From positions 1,612,001-1,676,000 of the forward strand of contig CAVPJX010000001.1 in NCBI GenBank assembly GCA_963705545.1: a stretch of DNA of 64,000 nt, in the 5' to 3' direction. Numbering within the stretch: the first letter of the stretch is position 1; each line of letters opens with the position of its first letter. Both the position numbers and the translations under genes were made by a program. The DNA is from DATBLY01 sp963705545 (GTDB lineage: Bacteria > Actinomycetota > UBA4738 > HRBIN12). Shown here one piece after another: positions 51,501 to 59,773 of this stretch. The notes beneath the pieces are model-generated. The model was not told the DNA's origin. It saw only the letters and a list, made by a program, of their open reading frames with translations, and did not search any database.

Positions 51501-54500
51501 CTACCCGAGCTCGGCGAGGACCTCGCGGGCGCGCTCGAGATCGCGGACGCTCCGGAGCTCGGTGAAGACCGACGTCGCCTCGTCCAGGGCGGCACGGGCG
51601 CCGTCCAGATCCCCCGTACCTGCGAGCGCCCGTGCGAGGTCGACGTCCGTGAGCGCACGCTCCCATGGCGCAGAGAGCTCCTCGAAGCCCTCGACCGCGA
51701 GCCGGAGGAGCTCGGCGGCCCTCGCCGGGTCGCCCGATGCCAACACCGCCCGGCCCTCGAGGCGGTCGGCGAACGGGATCAGGGCAGCCGTGCCCGCCCG
51801 CTCCGCGTGCTCGCGCATCGTGCGCAGGAGGGCGGGCGCCTCGCCCCACGAGCAGAGGGCGGCGACGAGCTCGGACCTGGCCTCGTACGTGTCGTTCGCG
51901 TGGACACGCCACGTCGCCGGGAGAGCCATCGATCGCCCCCGTTCCAGGTCGCCGCGCGCAACCAGGACCCGAAGCAGGAACGGGTAGAGGCGGCCGGCCT
52001 GGCCGGTCATGAGCGACAACATCGTCGAGGTCATGCGGTCGCTCGCGGCCCGGTCGCCCCTCAGCTCTCGGATCAGCGCGGCGACGGCGATCCCCTGTGT
52101 CACGAAATACGGGGGATGGTCGGCCTCATCACCTAGGAGTGCGACGACCTGATCGTGCTCGGCAAGCGCCTCGTCCCAGCGACCGAGCCGCTGCAGCACG
52201 GCGATCCGCCAGCAGCGGGCGTGAAGTTCCATGCCCGGCTCCTTGCCGGTCACGTGGGTGATGCCTTCGCCCGCCTGCACCAGCGCCTCGCCGTAGCGGC
52301 CGAGCTCGAACAGGACCCACGCACCCATCGCGTAGCAGTCGCCGACCTCGGCCACGTCGGTGACGAGCGGCTGGATCGATGACCGCCGCTGCCACAGCGG
52401 GAGCACCCTGCGGTAGATGCCCTGAGAGGCCCAAGCGGCGTTCGCGGCATCCAGCGCGCCGGAGGCGAGATTGGGCATGCCCATCCGGAGCGCGACCTCG
52501 GCGGCCTCCACCCCCGCTTCTTCGTACGGGATGAGGTCCGACTCGGTCGCGGACGGATCCGGGTACCCGAACGGCCATCCGGCGCGCACGCCGAGCAGGC
52601 GGACCCGCGCCTCGCTGTCGCCCGGCGGGAGCGACGCCATCCCCAGGTCCAGGATCTCTCGGACCTCGGCCTCCGTGGGGACGTCGCCCCGCATCGATCC
52701 CGGCCATCGCTGTGGCACCTCGGTGGCCCTCGCGGCGAGATAGGCCACCCGCTCGCCGTCGGCGCCGGGCGCCGCGTCGAGCAACAGGGCAGCCTCCCGG
52801 AAGGAGCGCCATCCTAGGTCACCGAGGTACGCGGTGAACGCCGTCTCGCCCAGCGCCTCGAGCGCGTCGACGCGCTCCCGGTCGGTGCCGGCAAGCTCGA
52901 CCGCCTGCTGGGCGAGGCGCTGCCCTCTGGACAGCACCAACCGACGACGGGCGTCGCGCGACGCGCGCACCAACCACGCGACGGCCGTCGCTCGGTCGTC
53001 GGGATCGGCCGTGTCCCCGGCATCCCGCGCCGCCGTGACCGACGTGGCGAGATGGTAGGCCAGGAGCTCCGCGAACTCGCCGACACGCTCGCCGGCGATC
53101 CGCTCGAGCCAGCGCGCGACGGACCGGTGCGCCGGCGCCCGGTCGCGCCGCGGGAGCGACTCGTACGCTACGTCGCGCGTCAACACATGCTTGAAGAGCA
53201 GCTCGGGCTGCCCGGACAGGGTCGAGCCCGCGCGGGAGAACACGAGCTCCCGATCCTCGAGCTGTCGCAACGCGTCAGCCATCTCCTCCGGCGGCAGCTC
53301 GGTCAGGTCGGCGACCGGACCGGGCCAGAAGACCCGTCCGACGACGGCTGCCGCCTGCAGCACACGCTTGTCGCGCGGGTCCAGGAGATCGATCCGCGAC
53401 GCGAGGACGGCCTGGACGGTATCGGGGATATCCACCCGTCCGATCTCCTGCCCCGCTCGCCATCGGTCGCCCTCTCGGAAGAGATGGCCGCCGTCGATCA
53501 GGCTCCGGATGATCTCCTCCAGGTAGAACGGGTTGCCCTCCGCTCGCTCGAGGATCCGCGCGTGCACCGATGCCGGTAGGTCGTCCACCGTGAGCAACAG
53601 GCGGACCAGCGTCTCGGCCTGGTCGGCCGACAGGGGGTCCAACGCCACCGACGAGGCGTTGCGGCGGCCGCCGCCCCACCCCGGCCGCCGGGTCCCGAGC
53701 TCCGGGCGGGACGGACAGAGGAACATCGCCGGTCCGGCGACGCGCTCCGACAGCTCGTCCAGGAGGTCGAGCAGCGCCGGATCGGCCCAGTGGATGTCCT
53801 CGACGACGGTGATCAGCGGGCCGGACGCAGCGAGCGCGGTGAAGAACGAACGCCACGCCGCGTGCAGCTCGTCGCGGACGTCCCGAGGGTCGGCGCCGGC
53901 GAACGGCGTATCGGGGTCCTCGAGCCCGACCGTGTACGCGAGCGCCGCCGTGGCGCGGATCGGGTCGGCGGCAACCTCGACGGTAAGCAGCTCCCGGCCG
54001 ATCTTTCGGACCTTCTCCACGGCGAGCTGCGGTGGATCGCTGTCGAGGATGCCAGCGTGGCTCTTCAGGATCTCCGCGAGGGGCCAGTACGTGATGCCGT
54101 CCCCGTACGGCAGGCAACGGCCGCGCAGCACGACCGGCGGCGTGGGCAGGCTCTCCGCCCACTCCACGAACTCGCGCGTGAGGCGGCTCTTCCCCACGCC
54201 CGCTTCTCCGTACACGGTGACCAGGTGCGGTCGGCGCTCGACCTCGACCCGGTGGAAGACGCTGCGGAGGACATCGAGCTCGGTGTCCCGGCCGACCATC
54301 GGAGCACGAAGGCCGGGTACCCCTCGCTCGGCTCCGAGGGTCGTCTCCCCGTCGAGGCGGAAGACGCGGACACGCTCCGCCTTCCCCTTGAGCTCCATCG
54401 GACCGAGGTCCCGGAACCGGAAGCCGCGCGTCGCGCGCTGGGTCCGTTCGCTCGCGACCACGCTGCCGGGCTCGGCGAGCGACTGAAGCCGAGCGGCCGC

Positions 54501-55067
54501 GTTGACGACGTCGCCGGTGACCATGGGCTCCCCGGGTCGAGGCTCCGTGGTGGCGAGGACCTCCCCCGTGTTCACGCCGATCCGGATCGCCAGCGTGACA
54601 CCGTGGTTGGCGACCAGATCCTCGTTCACCACATCGAGTCGGCGGAGCATCCGCAGCGCCGCCCGCAGGGCCCGGCCGGGATCATCCTCGTGGGCCACCG
54701 GAACGCCGAAGGCTGCCATCACCGCGTCGCCGATGAACTTCTCGACCGTGCCGCCCTCGGCGTCGATCTCCTCCCGCATCGCGCTGAAGTAGGCGTCGAG
54801 CACGGCGCGGAGCTCCTCGGGGTCGAGCCGCTCGCCGATCGTCGTGGAGCCGGTGACGTCGGCGAACAGGACCGTGACCAGCTTCCGTTCGTCCGGCGGA
54901 GCAGCACCCGCGTCGGCGACGGCTGCGCCGCAGGCAGGGCAGAACCGGGCGTCGTCGGGCAAAGGAGCACCGCAGTTCGTGCAGAGGGCCGCGAGCCCCG
55001 CCCCGCACGCAGAGCAGAACCGCGCCTCCGGGGCGTTCTCGGTGCCGCATGCAGGGCAGGTCGTCAC
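51501..55067 (-). CDS. Class III adenylate cyclase with zinc ribbons, AAA ATPase and TPR domains
   Basis: A 1188-residue multidomain signalling protein. Two zinc ribbons open it (CPACGTENAPEARFCSACG, then CTNCGAPLPDDARFCPACG). The cyclase lies at ~62-235: LVTVLFADVTGSTTIGERL, GGTVEKFIGDAVMAAFG (Lys and Asp), and DVVNAAARLQS with the Asn/Arg catalytic pair, so activity is expected. The AAA/STAND ATPase follows with Walker A GEAGVGKSRL and Walker B-like LITVVEDIHWADPALLDLL. The C-terminal ~450 residues are TPR-like helices. GTG 55067 has TAGACT 7 nt upstream. Such proteins are abundant in Actinomycetota and probably integrate an unknown input into cAMP production. Confidence 0.92.
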   Translation of the reverse strand: MTTCPACGTENAPEARFCSACGAGLAALCTNCGAPLPDDARFCPACGAAVADAGAAPPDERKLVTVLFADVTGSTTIGERLDPEELRAVLDAYFSAMREEIDAEGGTVEKFIGDAVMAAFGVPVAHEDDPGRALRAALRMLRRLDVVNEDLVANHGVTLAIRIGVNTGEVLATTEPRPGEPMVTGDVVNAAARLQSLAEPGSVVASERTQRATRGFRFRDLGPMELKGKAERVRVFRLDGETTLGAERGVPGLRAPMVGRDTELDVLRSVFHRVEVERRPHLVTVYGEAGVGKSRLTREFVEWAESLPTPPVVLRGRCLPYGDGITYWPLAEILKSHAGILDSDPPQLAVEKVRKIGRELLTVEVAADPIRATAALAYTVGLEDPDTPFAGADPRDVRDELHAAWRSFFTALAASGPLITVVEDIHWADPALLDLLDELSERVAGPAMFLCPSRPELGTRRPGWGGGRRNASSVALDPLSADQAETLVRLLLTVDDLPASVHARILERAEGNPFYLEEIIRSLIDGGHLFREGDRWRAGQEIGRVDIPDTVQAVLASRIDLLDPRDKRVLQAAAVVGRVFWPGPVADLTELPPEEMADALRQLEDRELVFSRAGSTLSGQPELLFKHVLTRDVAYESLPRRDRAPAHRSVARWLERIAGERVGEFAELLAYHLATSVTAARDAGDTADPDDRATAVAWLVRASRDARRRLVLSRGQRLAQQAVELAGTDRERVDALEALGETAFTAYLGDLGWRSFREAALLLDAAPGADGERVAYLAARATEVPQRWPGSMRGDVPTEAEVREILDLGMASLPPGDSEARVRLLGVRAGWPFGYPDPSATESDLIPYEEAGVEAAEVALRMGMPNLASGALDAANAAWASQGIYRRVLPLWQRRSSIQPLVTDVAEVGDCYAMGAWVLFELGRYGEALVQAGEGITHVTGKEPGMELHARCWRIAVLQRLGRWDEALAEHDQVVALLGDEADHPPYFVTQGIAVAALIRELRGDRAASDRMTSTMLSLMTGQAGRLYPFLLRVLVARGDLERGRSMALPATWRVHANDTYEARSELVAALCSWGEAPALLRTMREHAERAGTAALIPFADRLEGRAVLASGDPARAAELLRLAVEGFEELSAPWERALTDVDLARALAGTGDLDGARAALDEATSVFTELRSVRDLERAREVLAELG

Positions 55068-55147
55068 TTACGGGAGTCTAGCCAGCGCCCTCCGTCCGAC
55101 CTGCGGCCGATCGACCGTCGGACCGGGGCACGGCGGCCGTCGGGGAC

Positions 55148-55302
55148 ACCGTGGAGATCGCGGTGCCCCACGCGCCGCGCTTCATCATCGCCGGCGCGGA
55201 CGGGAACCTCTGGTACACCACGATGGCGGGACCGCGATCGGTCGGATCACCACGGCCAGGGTCGTGACGGAGTTCCCGATCCCGACCCCCGGTGCCCTCG
55301 CA
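55148..55302 (+). pseudogene. Virginiamycin-B-lyase-like propeller fragment
   Basis: The plus strand encodes about 1.5 blades typical of Vgb/streptogramin-lyase propellers: APRFIIAGADGNLWYTTMAG, then IGRITTARVVTEFPIPTPGA in a second frame after one indel. No signal peptide, start or further blades are present. It is a remnant inserted between the cyclase gene and the nucleotidyltransferase gene. Confidence 0.6.
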
Positions 55303-55320
55303 CAGATGCGGGCCGAGCGA

Positions 55321-55818
55321 CTACGGCTCGCCGCTCTCCAGGATCCGGCGCAGGACGGGCAGGACCACACGGTCCTTCTCGCGCCCGGCGGCCTCCTTCG
55401 AACGCACGACGTCGGCGAGCGACGCGACGTCGACCTCGGCGCCGAGGATCGTCAGGTGGACCGCGTCGCGCGCGACGTCACCGAAGCCCGACGTCCCGCT
55501 CGGACGCAGGATCAGGTCGAGGCGGCCGTGATCCGTGACGAGGTTCCACGTGTCGGTGCGTGCGAGCGACTCGGCGTCGTGCTCGAACGCGAGCCCGCCG
55601 GGCTCGCCGGCCGTCCATACACGGGCGTGCAGGTCGCGCAGCGCGTCGGAGAGCCGAGCCAGGTTCCCGGTCTCCACATCGGGCACGACGTCGAGGTCCG
55701 TCGTCACGTACGGCGACCCGTGGATCACCGCGGCGAACCCACCGATCAGGACGTAGCGCACGCCACGTCGGTCGAGGGCACGGAGCACCCGCTCCGGACG
55801 GAACTCAGGCTCGGGCAT
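55321..55818 (-). CDS. Nucleotidyltransferase-fold protein, candidate toxin of a toxin-antitoxin pair
   Basis: A 165-residue protein of the nucleotidyltransferase superfamily (AbiEii/DUF6036-like). The catalytic segment is YVLIGGFAAVIHGSPYVTTDLDVVPD: GG at 26-27 and the Asp pair D41/D43. Further conserved parts are DTWNLVTDHGRLDLILRPSG (third acidic residue) and the C-terminal AREKDRVVLPVLRRILE. ATG 55818 overlaps the upstream HTH gene by 14 nt. HTH plus NTase pairs include MenAT- and AbiE-like toxin-antitoxin systems, where the toxin modifies tRNA or other nucleotides; toxicity here is inferred. Confidence 0.78.
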   Translation of the reverse strand: MPEPEFRPERVLRALDRRGVRYVLIGGFAAVIHGSPYVTTDLDVVPDVETGNLARLSDALRDLHARVWTAGEPGGLAFEHDAESLARTDTWNLVTDHGRLDLILRPSGTSGFGDVARDAVHLTILGAEVDVASLADVVRSKEAAGREKDRVVLPVLRRILESGEP

Positions 55819-56128
55819 CGGCCAGCGCCTCCCGCCCCGCGCGCGCGAAGCGGAGGGCGGCCTGGTGCTGATGGACGCGGGCGTCCGGATCGAGCCGCAG
55901 GTTCGCGCTGGCGACCGACCAATCCGAGTCATCCCGCTCGACGATCGCCACCCGCAGGTCCAGACCGCACGCCGCGACCAGCCGCGCGACCTCCCCGAGT
56001 CCGGGCGTGGTCGCGCCCGATTCGATCCGCGCGATCGTCGGCTGACTCACCCCGGCGAGTCCCGCCAGGCGTCGCTGCGTCATGCCGGCCCGGCGCCTGG
56101 CCTCCCGCACGATCGTTCCTCCGTCCAT
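55805..56128 (-). CDS. XRE-family HTH protein, candidate antitoxin
   Basis: A 107-residue protein. The N-terminal HTH is VREARRRAGMTQRRLAGLAGVSQPTIARIESGATTPGLGEVARLVAACG. A C-terminal segment (VASANLRLDPDARVHQHQAALRFARAGREAL) could neutralise the nucleotidyltransferase encoded behind it. The ATG at 56128 has TACCAT 7 nt upstream on the minus strand. The palindrome GATACG-GATAT-CGTATC over the -35 predicts autorepression, as is usual for antitoxins. Confidence 0.82.
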   Translation of the reverse strand: MDGGTIVREARRRAGMTQRRLAGLAGVSQPTIARIESGATTPGLGEVARLVAACGLDLRVAIVERDDSDWSVASANLRLDPDARVHQHQAALRFARAGREALADARA

Positions 56129-56135
56129 GAGGGGG

Positions 56136-56177
56136 ATGGTAACAGGAATCACATCATCTCGATACGGATATCGTATC
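56136..56177 (-). promoter_or_regulatory. Promoter and operator of the HTH/nucleotidyltransferase operon
   Basis: TACCAT (56141-56136) is 7 nt from the HTH start. The inverted repeat GATACG-GATAT-CGTATC (56161-56177) covers the -35 region; TATCGA at 56164-56159 is a weak -35. Flanking ATCTCGAT words are direct repeats on either side. Confidence 0.6.
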
Positions 56178-56577
56178 TCGATGATGGAGGGCCTGGTCGA
56201 CGCGCGACCGACGCCGGGCTCGAGCGCGAAGACGGGATCGCGTTGTTCGAGACCACGTTCCGCGGCTACCTGGGGCGGGCACGGCGTGAATGCCGCCGTC
56301 GAGGCGAGCGGCCTCGGCAAGCGGTACGGTCCCGATCCCGATCGCGGACCACTCGTCTCCGCGGGCGACGCCGATCCTCACCGCTGCGTCCGCCGTCGTG
56401 ATGACGACGCTGTTCTTCGTCACCGGACTGAGCCCGACCCTGCCGCCCTGAGCCGCGACGACGGACACCTGAGGGTGACGGCCCCGCGGGTCGCCGCCGG
56501 ACCTCTCCGGGAAGGGCCGGTCGACCGTAGCCACGCCCGCGCCCGGCCGGGAGCATCGGGGCGAGGGAGGTGGATCG
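56178..56577 (+). pseudogene. Gene scar: ABC-ATPase N-terminus and a hydrophobic C-terminal tail
   Basis: A 400-bp stretch without an intact gene. GTG at 56285 begins MNAAVEASGLGKRYG, the usual first residues of an ABC-2 ATPase, but the frame fails at once after GGTACGG (56325-56330). In another frame 56330-56451 reads VPIPIADHSSPRATPILTAASAVVMTTLFFVTGLSPTLPP before TGA, resembling the last helix of a membrane protein. This suggests a deletion that fused the start of one transporter gene to the end of another. Confidence 0.45.
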
Positions 56578-57057
56578 ATGATGCAGACCCAACTCGAAGC
56601 ACGACCCGGCCCTGTCGGGGCGGCACCGATCCGACCCCGATCGGAGTCGCGGTACCTCTTCGTAGGGCTCTCGATCGCCGCGATCTGGCTGGCATCGCTG
56701 GCCGCGATCCTGTGGTCTCCGGACCTGATCTCGGGCTCGATGCACGAGCACATCGCGATCGCGGCGCTCACCGACTGGTTCTACGCGGCCATCGCGACCG
56801 GCCTGGTGCTGATGGCGTTCGGCCGCCGCTCGCGCGGAGCGTCCCGGTCGCTGTGGGCGGGATTCACCGTCGCGATCGCCGCGATCTGGTTCGCGGTCGC
56901 GATCGCCAGCATCTACGCGCCGAACTTCGTCACGGGAACGGACCCGACGACCGTGCCGATCGCGGTGTTCGTGGCTCCGGTCGCGGGCACGATCGCCACG
57001 GCGTTCGCGAGCGTGTTCGCGGCCGGCAGCGCGGGACGGGAGGAGGACGTTCGATGA
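56578..57057 (+). CDS. Small four-helix membrane protein of unknown function
   Basis: A 159-residue protein with four hydrophobic helices: YLFVGLSIAAIWLASLAAILW, ALTDWFYAAIATGLVLMAFG, WAGFTVAIAAIWFAVAIASIYAP and PIAVFVAPVAGTIATAFASVFAAG. It has a basic N-terminus and no conserved polar motif. ATG 56578 (or 56581) follows GAGGGAGG. Its stop overlaps the next start by 4 nt (ATGA, 57054-57057), so both form an operon. Confidence 0.72.
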   Translation: MMQTQLEARPGPVGAAPIRPRSESRYLFVGLSIAAIWLASLAAILWSPDLISGSMHEHIAIAALTDWFYAAIATGLVLMAFGRRSRGASRSLWAGFTVAIAAIWFAVAIASIYAPNFVTGTDPTTVPIAVFVAPVAGTIATAFASVFAAGSAGREEDVR

Positions 57058-57470
57058 GGCTCACGAGGAACGACGCACGGGCCACGCTGTTCGTGGCGGC
57101 AGCCGTGGCGTTCTACCTGCTCTGGGTGACGGAGACGGTGGCGACCGGGGTGGCCGCGCGGGTGGTTGCCGCGATCGTCTTCGCGCTCGGATGGCTCGGC
57201 TGCACCAGCGACGTCGAGGGGATGAAGGTGGTGTACGGGACCGACCGAGCGACGCGGCCGGCCATCACGTACGTGGTGCTCGCCTCGCTGCTCGGGGCAC
57301 TCGCGCTCGTGGCCGGGATCGTGGCGATCGGCTGGGCGAACGAGACGATGCTCGCGACGATGGTCGTTTCCATGGTGGTGCTGCTGGTGATGACGACGGT
57401 CCGGCACGCGCTCGCACGCCCGGCGGCGGCGGTCGTCGATCACCCGGCGACGCTACCGAAGGCCGCGTAG
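57054..57470 (+). CDS. Small four-helix membrane protein, partner of the previous gene
   Basis: A 138-residue protein with four hydrophobic helices: ATLFVAAAVAFYLLWVTETV, VVAAIVFALGWLGC, ITYVVLASLLGALALVAGIVAIGW and MLATMVVSMVVLLVMTTVRHAL. It is co-translated with the upstream gene. The pair could form a complex. No family is recognised. Confidence 0.7.
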   Translation: MRLTRNDARATLFVAAAVAFYLLWVTETVATGVAARVVAAIVFALGWLGCTSDVEGMKVVYGTDRATRPAITYVVLASLLGALALVAGIVAIGWANETMLATMVVSMVVLLVMTTVRHALARPAAAVVDHPATLPKAA

Positions 57471-57480
57471 CGCGCCGGGA

Positions 57481-58404
57481 TCAGAGCCGGTCGAGGTGCT
57501 CCCGGAGGATCTCGGCCGACCGCCGAAGGCGGCCCTCCTCGTCCGCGTCCATCGAGACCCCGAGGGTGCGGACGATCCCCGTGCCGCTCACGAGCCGCGG
57601 GAGCGAGAGGGCGCATCCGTGCTCGGCCGTCGTCGCGCTGACGGTCAGGACCGACCGCCGATCCCGGAGCATCGCGTCGACGACCCACGCGATCACCGCA
57701 CCGACGCCGAACGACGTGGCGCCCTTCCCCGCGATGATGCGCTCGGCCGCGTGCACGACCTCGTCCTCTACGCGCCGCCGATCCTCGTCGGTGAAGGACC
57801 CGCCCATCGCCGCGGCGAACTCGGCGAGGGGCCGGCCGGCCACCTCGAGGCTGCTCCACGCCAGCACCTCCGAGTCGCCGTGCTCGCCCACGACGTACGC
57901 GTGAACGTGCGGCACGTCGACCCCGATCGAGGCTGCGACGATCTGACGGAACCGCGCGGTGTCGAGCATCGTGCCGGTCCCGAGCACGCGGCCCTCCGGC
58001 ACGCCCGCGCCCGCGGCGGCGCGCTCGGCCACCGAGGTCATCAGGTCCACGGGGTTCGTGGCGATCAGCAGCAACGCGTCGGGCGCGTCCCGGAGGACGT
58101 CGGACACGATCGACCGCACGATCCCGGCGTTGGCGTCGAGCAGGTCGAGCCGGCTCTCCCCAGGCCGCTGCGCCTTCCCCGCGGTGACGACCACGACGCC
58201 GGCACCGTCGAGGTCCGCGGTTCCTCCCGCACGCACACGGACGGGCGACGCGAACGGGGTGACGTGGGCGATGTCCGCGGCCTCCGCCTCGGCGCGCCGC
58301 TCGTCGACGTCCACCAGCACGAGCTCCGTCGGCACGCCGCGGAGCACGAGCGCGTTCGCCGCCGCGGCCCCGACGAGCCCCGTGCCCACGATCCCGACCT
58401 TCAC
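57481..58404 (-). CDS. ldh: L-lactate dehydrogenase
   Basis: A 307-residue enzyme of the lactate/malate dehydrogenase family. The Rossmann fold starts VGIVGTGLVGAAAANALVLRG. The substrate-specificity residue is Gln in GKAQRPGESRLDLL (lactate dehydrogenase has Gln, malate dehydrogenase has Arg). The catalytic signature VVGEHGDSEV holds His, with DTARFRQ upstream (Asp and Arg). NAD+ is preferred by the Asp in VLVDVD. It reduces pyruvate to lactate. GTG 58404 overlaps the upstream GNAT stop by 4 nt. Confidence 0.92.
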   Translation of the reverse strand: MKVGIVGTGLVGAAAANALVLRGVPTELVLVDVDERRAEAEAADIAHVTPFASPVRVRAGGTADLDGAGVVVVTAGKAQRPGESRLDLLDANAGIVRSIVSDVLRDAPDALLLIATNPVDLMTSVAERAAAGAGVPEGRVLGTGTMLDTARFRQIVAASIGVDVPHVHAYVVGEHGDSEVLAWSSLEVAGRPLAEFAAAMGGSFTDEDRRRVEDEVVHAAERIIAGKGATSFGVGAVIAWVVDAMLRDRRSVLTVSATTAEHGCALSLPRLVSGTGIVRTLGVSMDADEEGRLRRSAEILREHLDRL

Positions 58405-59180
58405 GGGCTCACGCTCCCGGCCGGACGGGCTCGTTCGCGGCTCCAGTTGTGCATCGTCGCGACGACCTCGTAGCCCATCCGTTCGTACACGGGTCGGCCC
58501 AACGCGCTCGCTTGGAGCGTCGCCGGCAGATCCGGCCGGAACAGCGTGGCCGCCCAGGTGAGCGCCTCGCCGTATCCTCGCCCACGCGCGTCCTCGGTGG
58601 TCGCGACCGCGTACACGCCGCAGAGCCCGTGGCTCACGGACGCGGCCGCGGCGCTGGCGGGTCGTTCGTCCACGTACCCCACCCAGACCCGGAAGTCGTC
58701 ACCGTTCAGGGCGGTCGTCATGAACGGATCCTGCGAGCCAGCGGGAAGGCCGAACGCATCGCCGACGAGCACCGCGGCGTCGCCCATCGTCGCGACATCG
58801 GTCGCCTCGACGATCCGAAGCTCGAGCGGGGTCGGCCGCGGCGCTCCTCCGGGTGGTCGGATCATGCAGGGCACGCTCCAGGGCTCGAATCCGAACGGCG
58901 ACAGGTCGGGGGTGGGCCACGCGCTCCAGATCTGATAGCCACCGCCGGCCGATCCGTCGAAGAACGCAGCCACACGTTCGACCAGCGTGTCCACTCGGTC
59001 GTCGGACCACGGCCGCAGGAGCGACGCGCTGTTCGGCGGGAGCGACGCGGGGATACCGAGGTCGGCCGCGACGAGATCGTCCCACCGATGCCAGGGACGC
59101 CCGAGCCGCTCGGCCCAGTAGCGGTAGGCCTCCCCGCAGTTCGCCCCGGCGCGGGCGAGGACGTCGGGATCGATGAACAC
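58401..59180 (-). CDS. GNAT-family N-acetyltransferase
   Basis: A 259-residue GNAT. Residues 1-120 form an N-terminal domain (FIDPDVLARAGANCGEAYRYWAERLGRPWHRWDDLVAADLG). The acetyltransferase domain carries EDARGRGYGEALTWAATLFRPDL (acetyl-CoA loop) and ALGRPVYERMGYEVVATMHNW. The stop overlaps the lactate dehydrogenase start, so the two are co-translated. The substrate is unknown. GTG 59180 is the best start. Confidence 0.85.
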   Translation of the reverse strand: MFIDPDVLARAGANCGEAYRYWAERLGRPWHRWDDLVAADLGIPASLPPNSASLLRPWSDDRVDTLVERVAAFFDGSAGGGYQIWSAWPTPDLSPFGFEPWSVPCMIRPPGGAPRPTPLELRIVEATDVATMGDAAVLVGDAFGLPAGSQDPFMTTALNGDDFRVWVGYVDERPASAAAASVSHGLCGVYAVATTEDARGRGYGEALTWAATLFRPDLPATLQASALGRPVYERMGYEVVATMHNWSRERARPAGSVSP

Positions 59181-59224
59181 CGGGCTACCGGATCGGATCG
59201 CTCATGCGGGAACGGGGATGACGA

Positions 59225-59608
59225 TCAGGCCGTCTCCCACAGCCCCATCACGTTCCCCTCGCTGTCCCGGAAGTAGGCGAAGGCGCCCATGTCGGTGATC
59301 GGCGTGCGCGGCGTGATCGTGCTGCCGCCCGACGCCTCGATCTTCTTGAGGGCGTCGTCGATCGAGGCGACGCCGATCGTGATCACCGGCGCCGGCGTGT
59401 CCGACGAGCGTGACATCAGCCCGCCGTTGATCGCGCCGGGCTCGGTCGGCATCATCGTGCTCATGTCGACCGGCGTCGTCGTGAGGGTGGTGTACTCGCC
59501 CTCCCCCATCGACATCGTGTTGAGCTCCCACCCGAAGATCTCGCCGTAGAACCCCTTGGCGCGATCCAGGTCGTCGACCGGGATCTCGAAGTGCACGACC
59601 TTGTCCAT
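59225..59608 (-). CDS. VOC-superfamily protein
   Basis: A 127-residue VOC protein: VVHFEIPVDDLDRAKGFYGEIFGWELNTMSMGEGEYTTLTTTPVD and ITIGVASIDDALKKIEASGGSTITPRTPITDMGAFAYFRDSEGNVMGLWET. The first His and the final Glu positions fit the usual metal ligands. ATG 59608 follows GAGAGGAGGG. This is one of three VOC units in the window (with 41081 and the fusion at 47043). The reaction is unknown. Confidence 0.88.
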   Translation of the reverse strand: MDKVVHFEIPVDDLDRAKGFYGEIFGWELNTMSMGEGEYTTLTTTPVDMSTMMPTEPGAINGGLMSRSSDTPAPVITIGVASIDDALKKIEASGGSTITPRTPITDMGAFAYFRDSEGNVMGLWETA

Positions 59609-59773
59609 CGGTCCCTCCTCTCACCGACGCGTCGCCGAACTGGCGAGCGGGATGCGGACGGCATCACCCTAGCGCGTCCACGGATCGGCCCTTCCGGAGC
59701 GTCAGGCCGGCGGTTCTCGCCACGCGGGGCGGATGTGTCAGGATGCGCGGACCGCCGACGGGGGGAGGGACCG

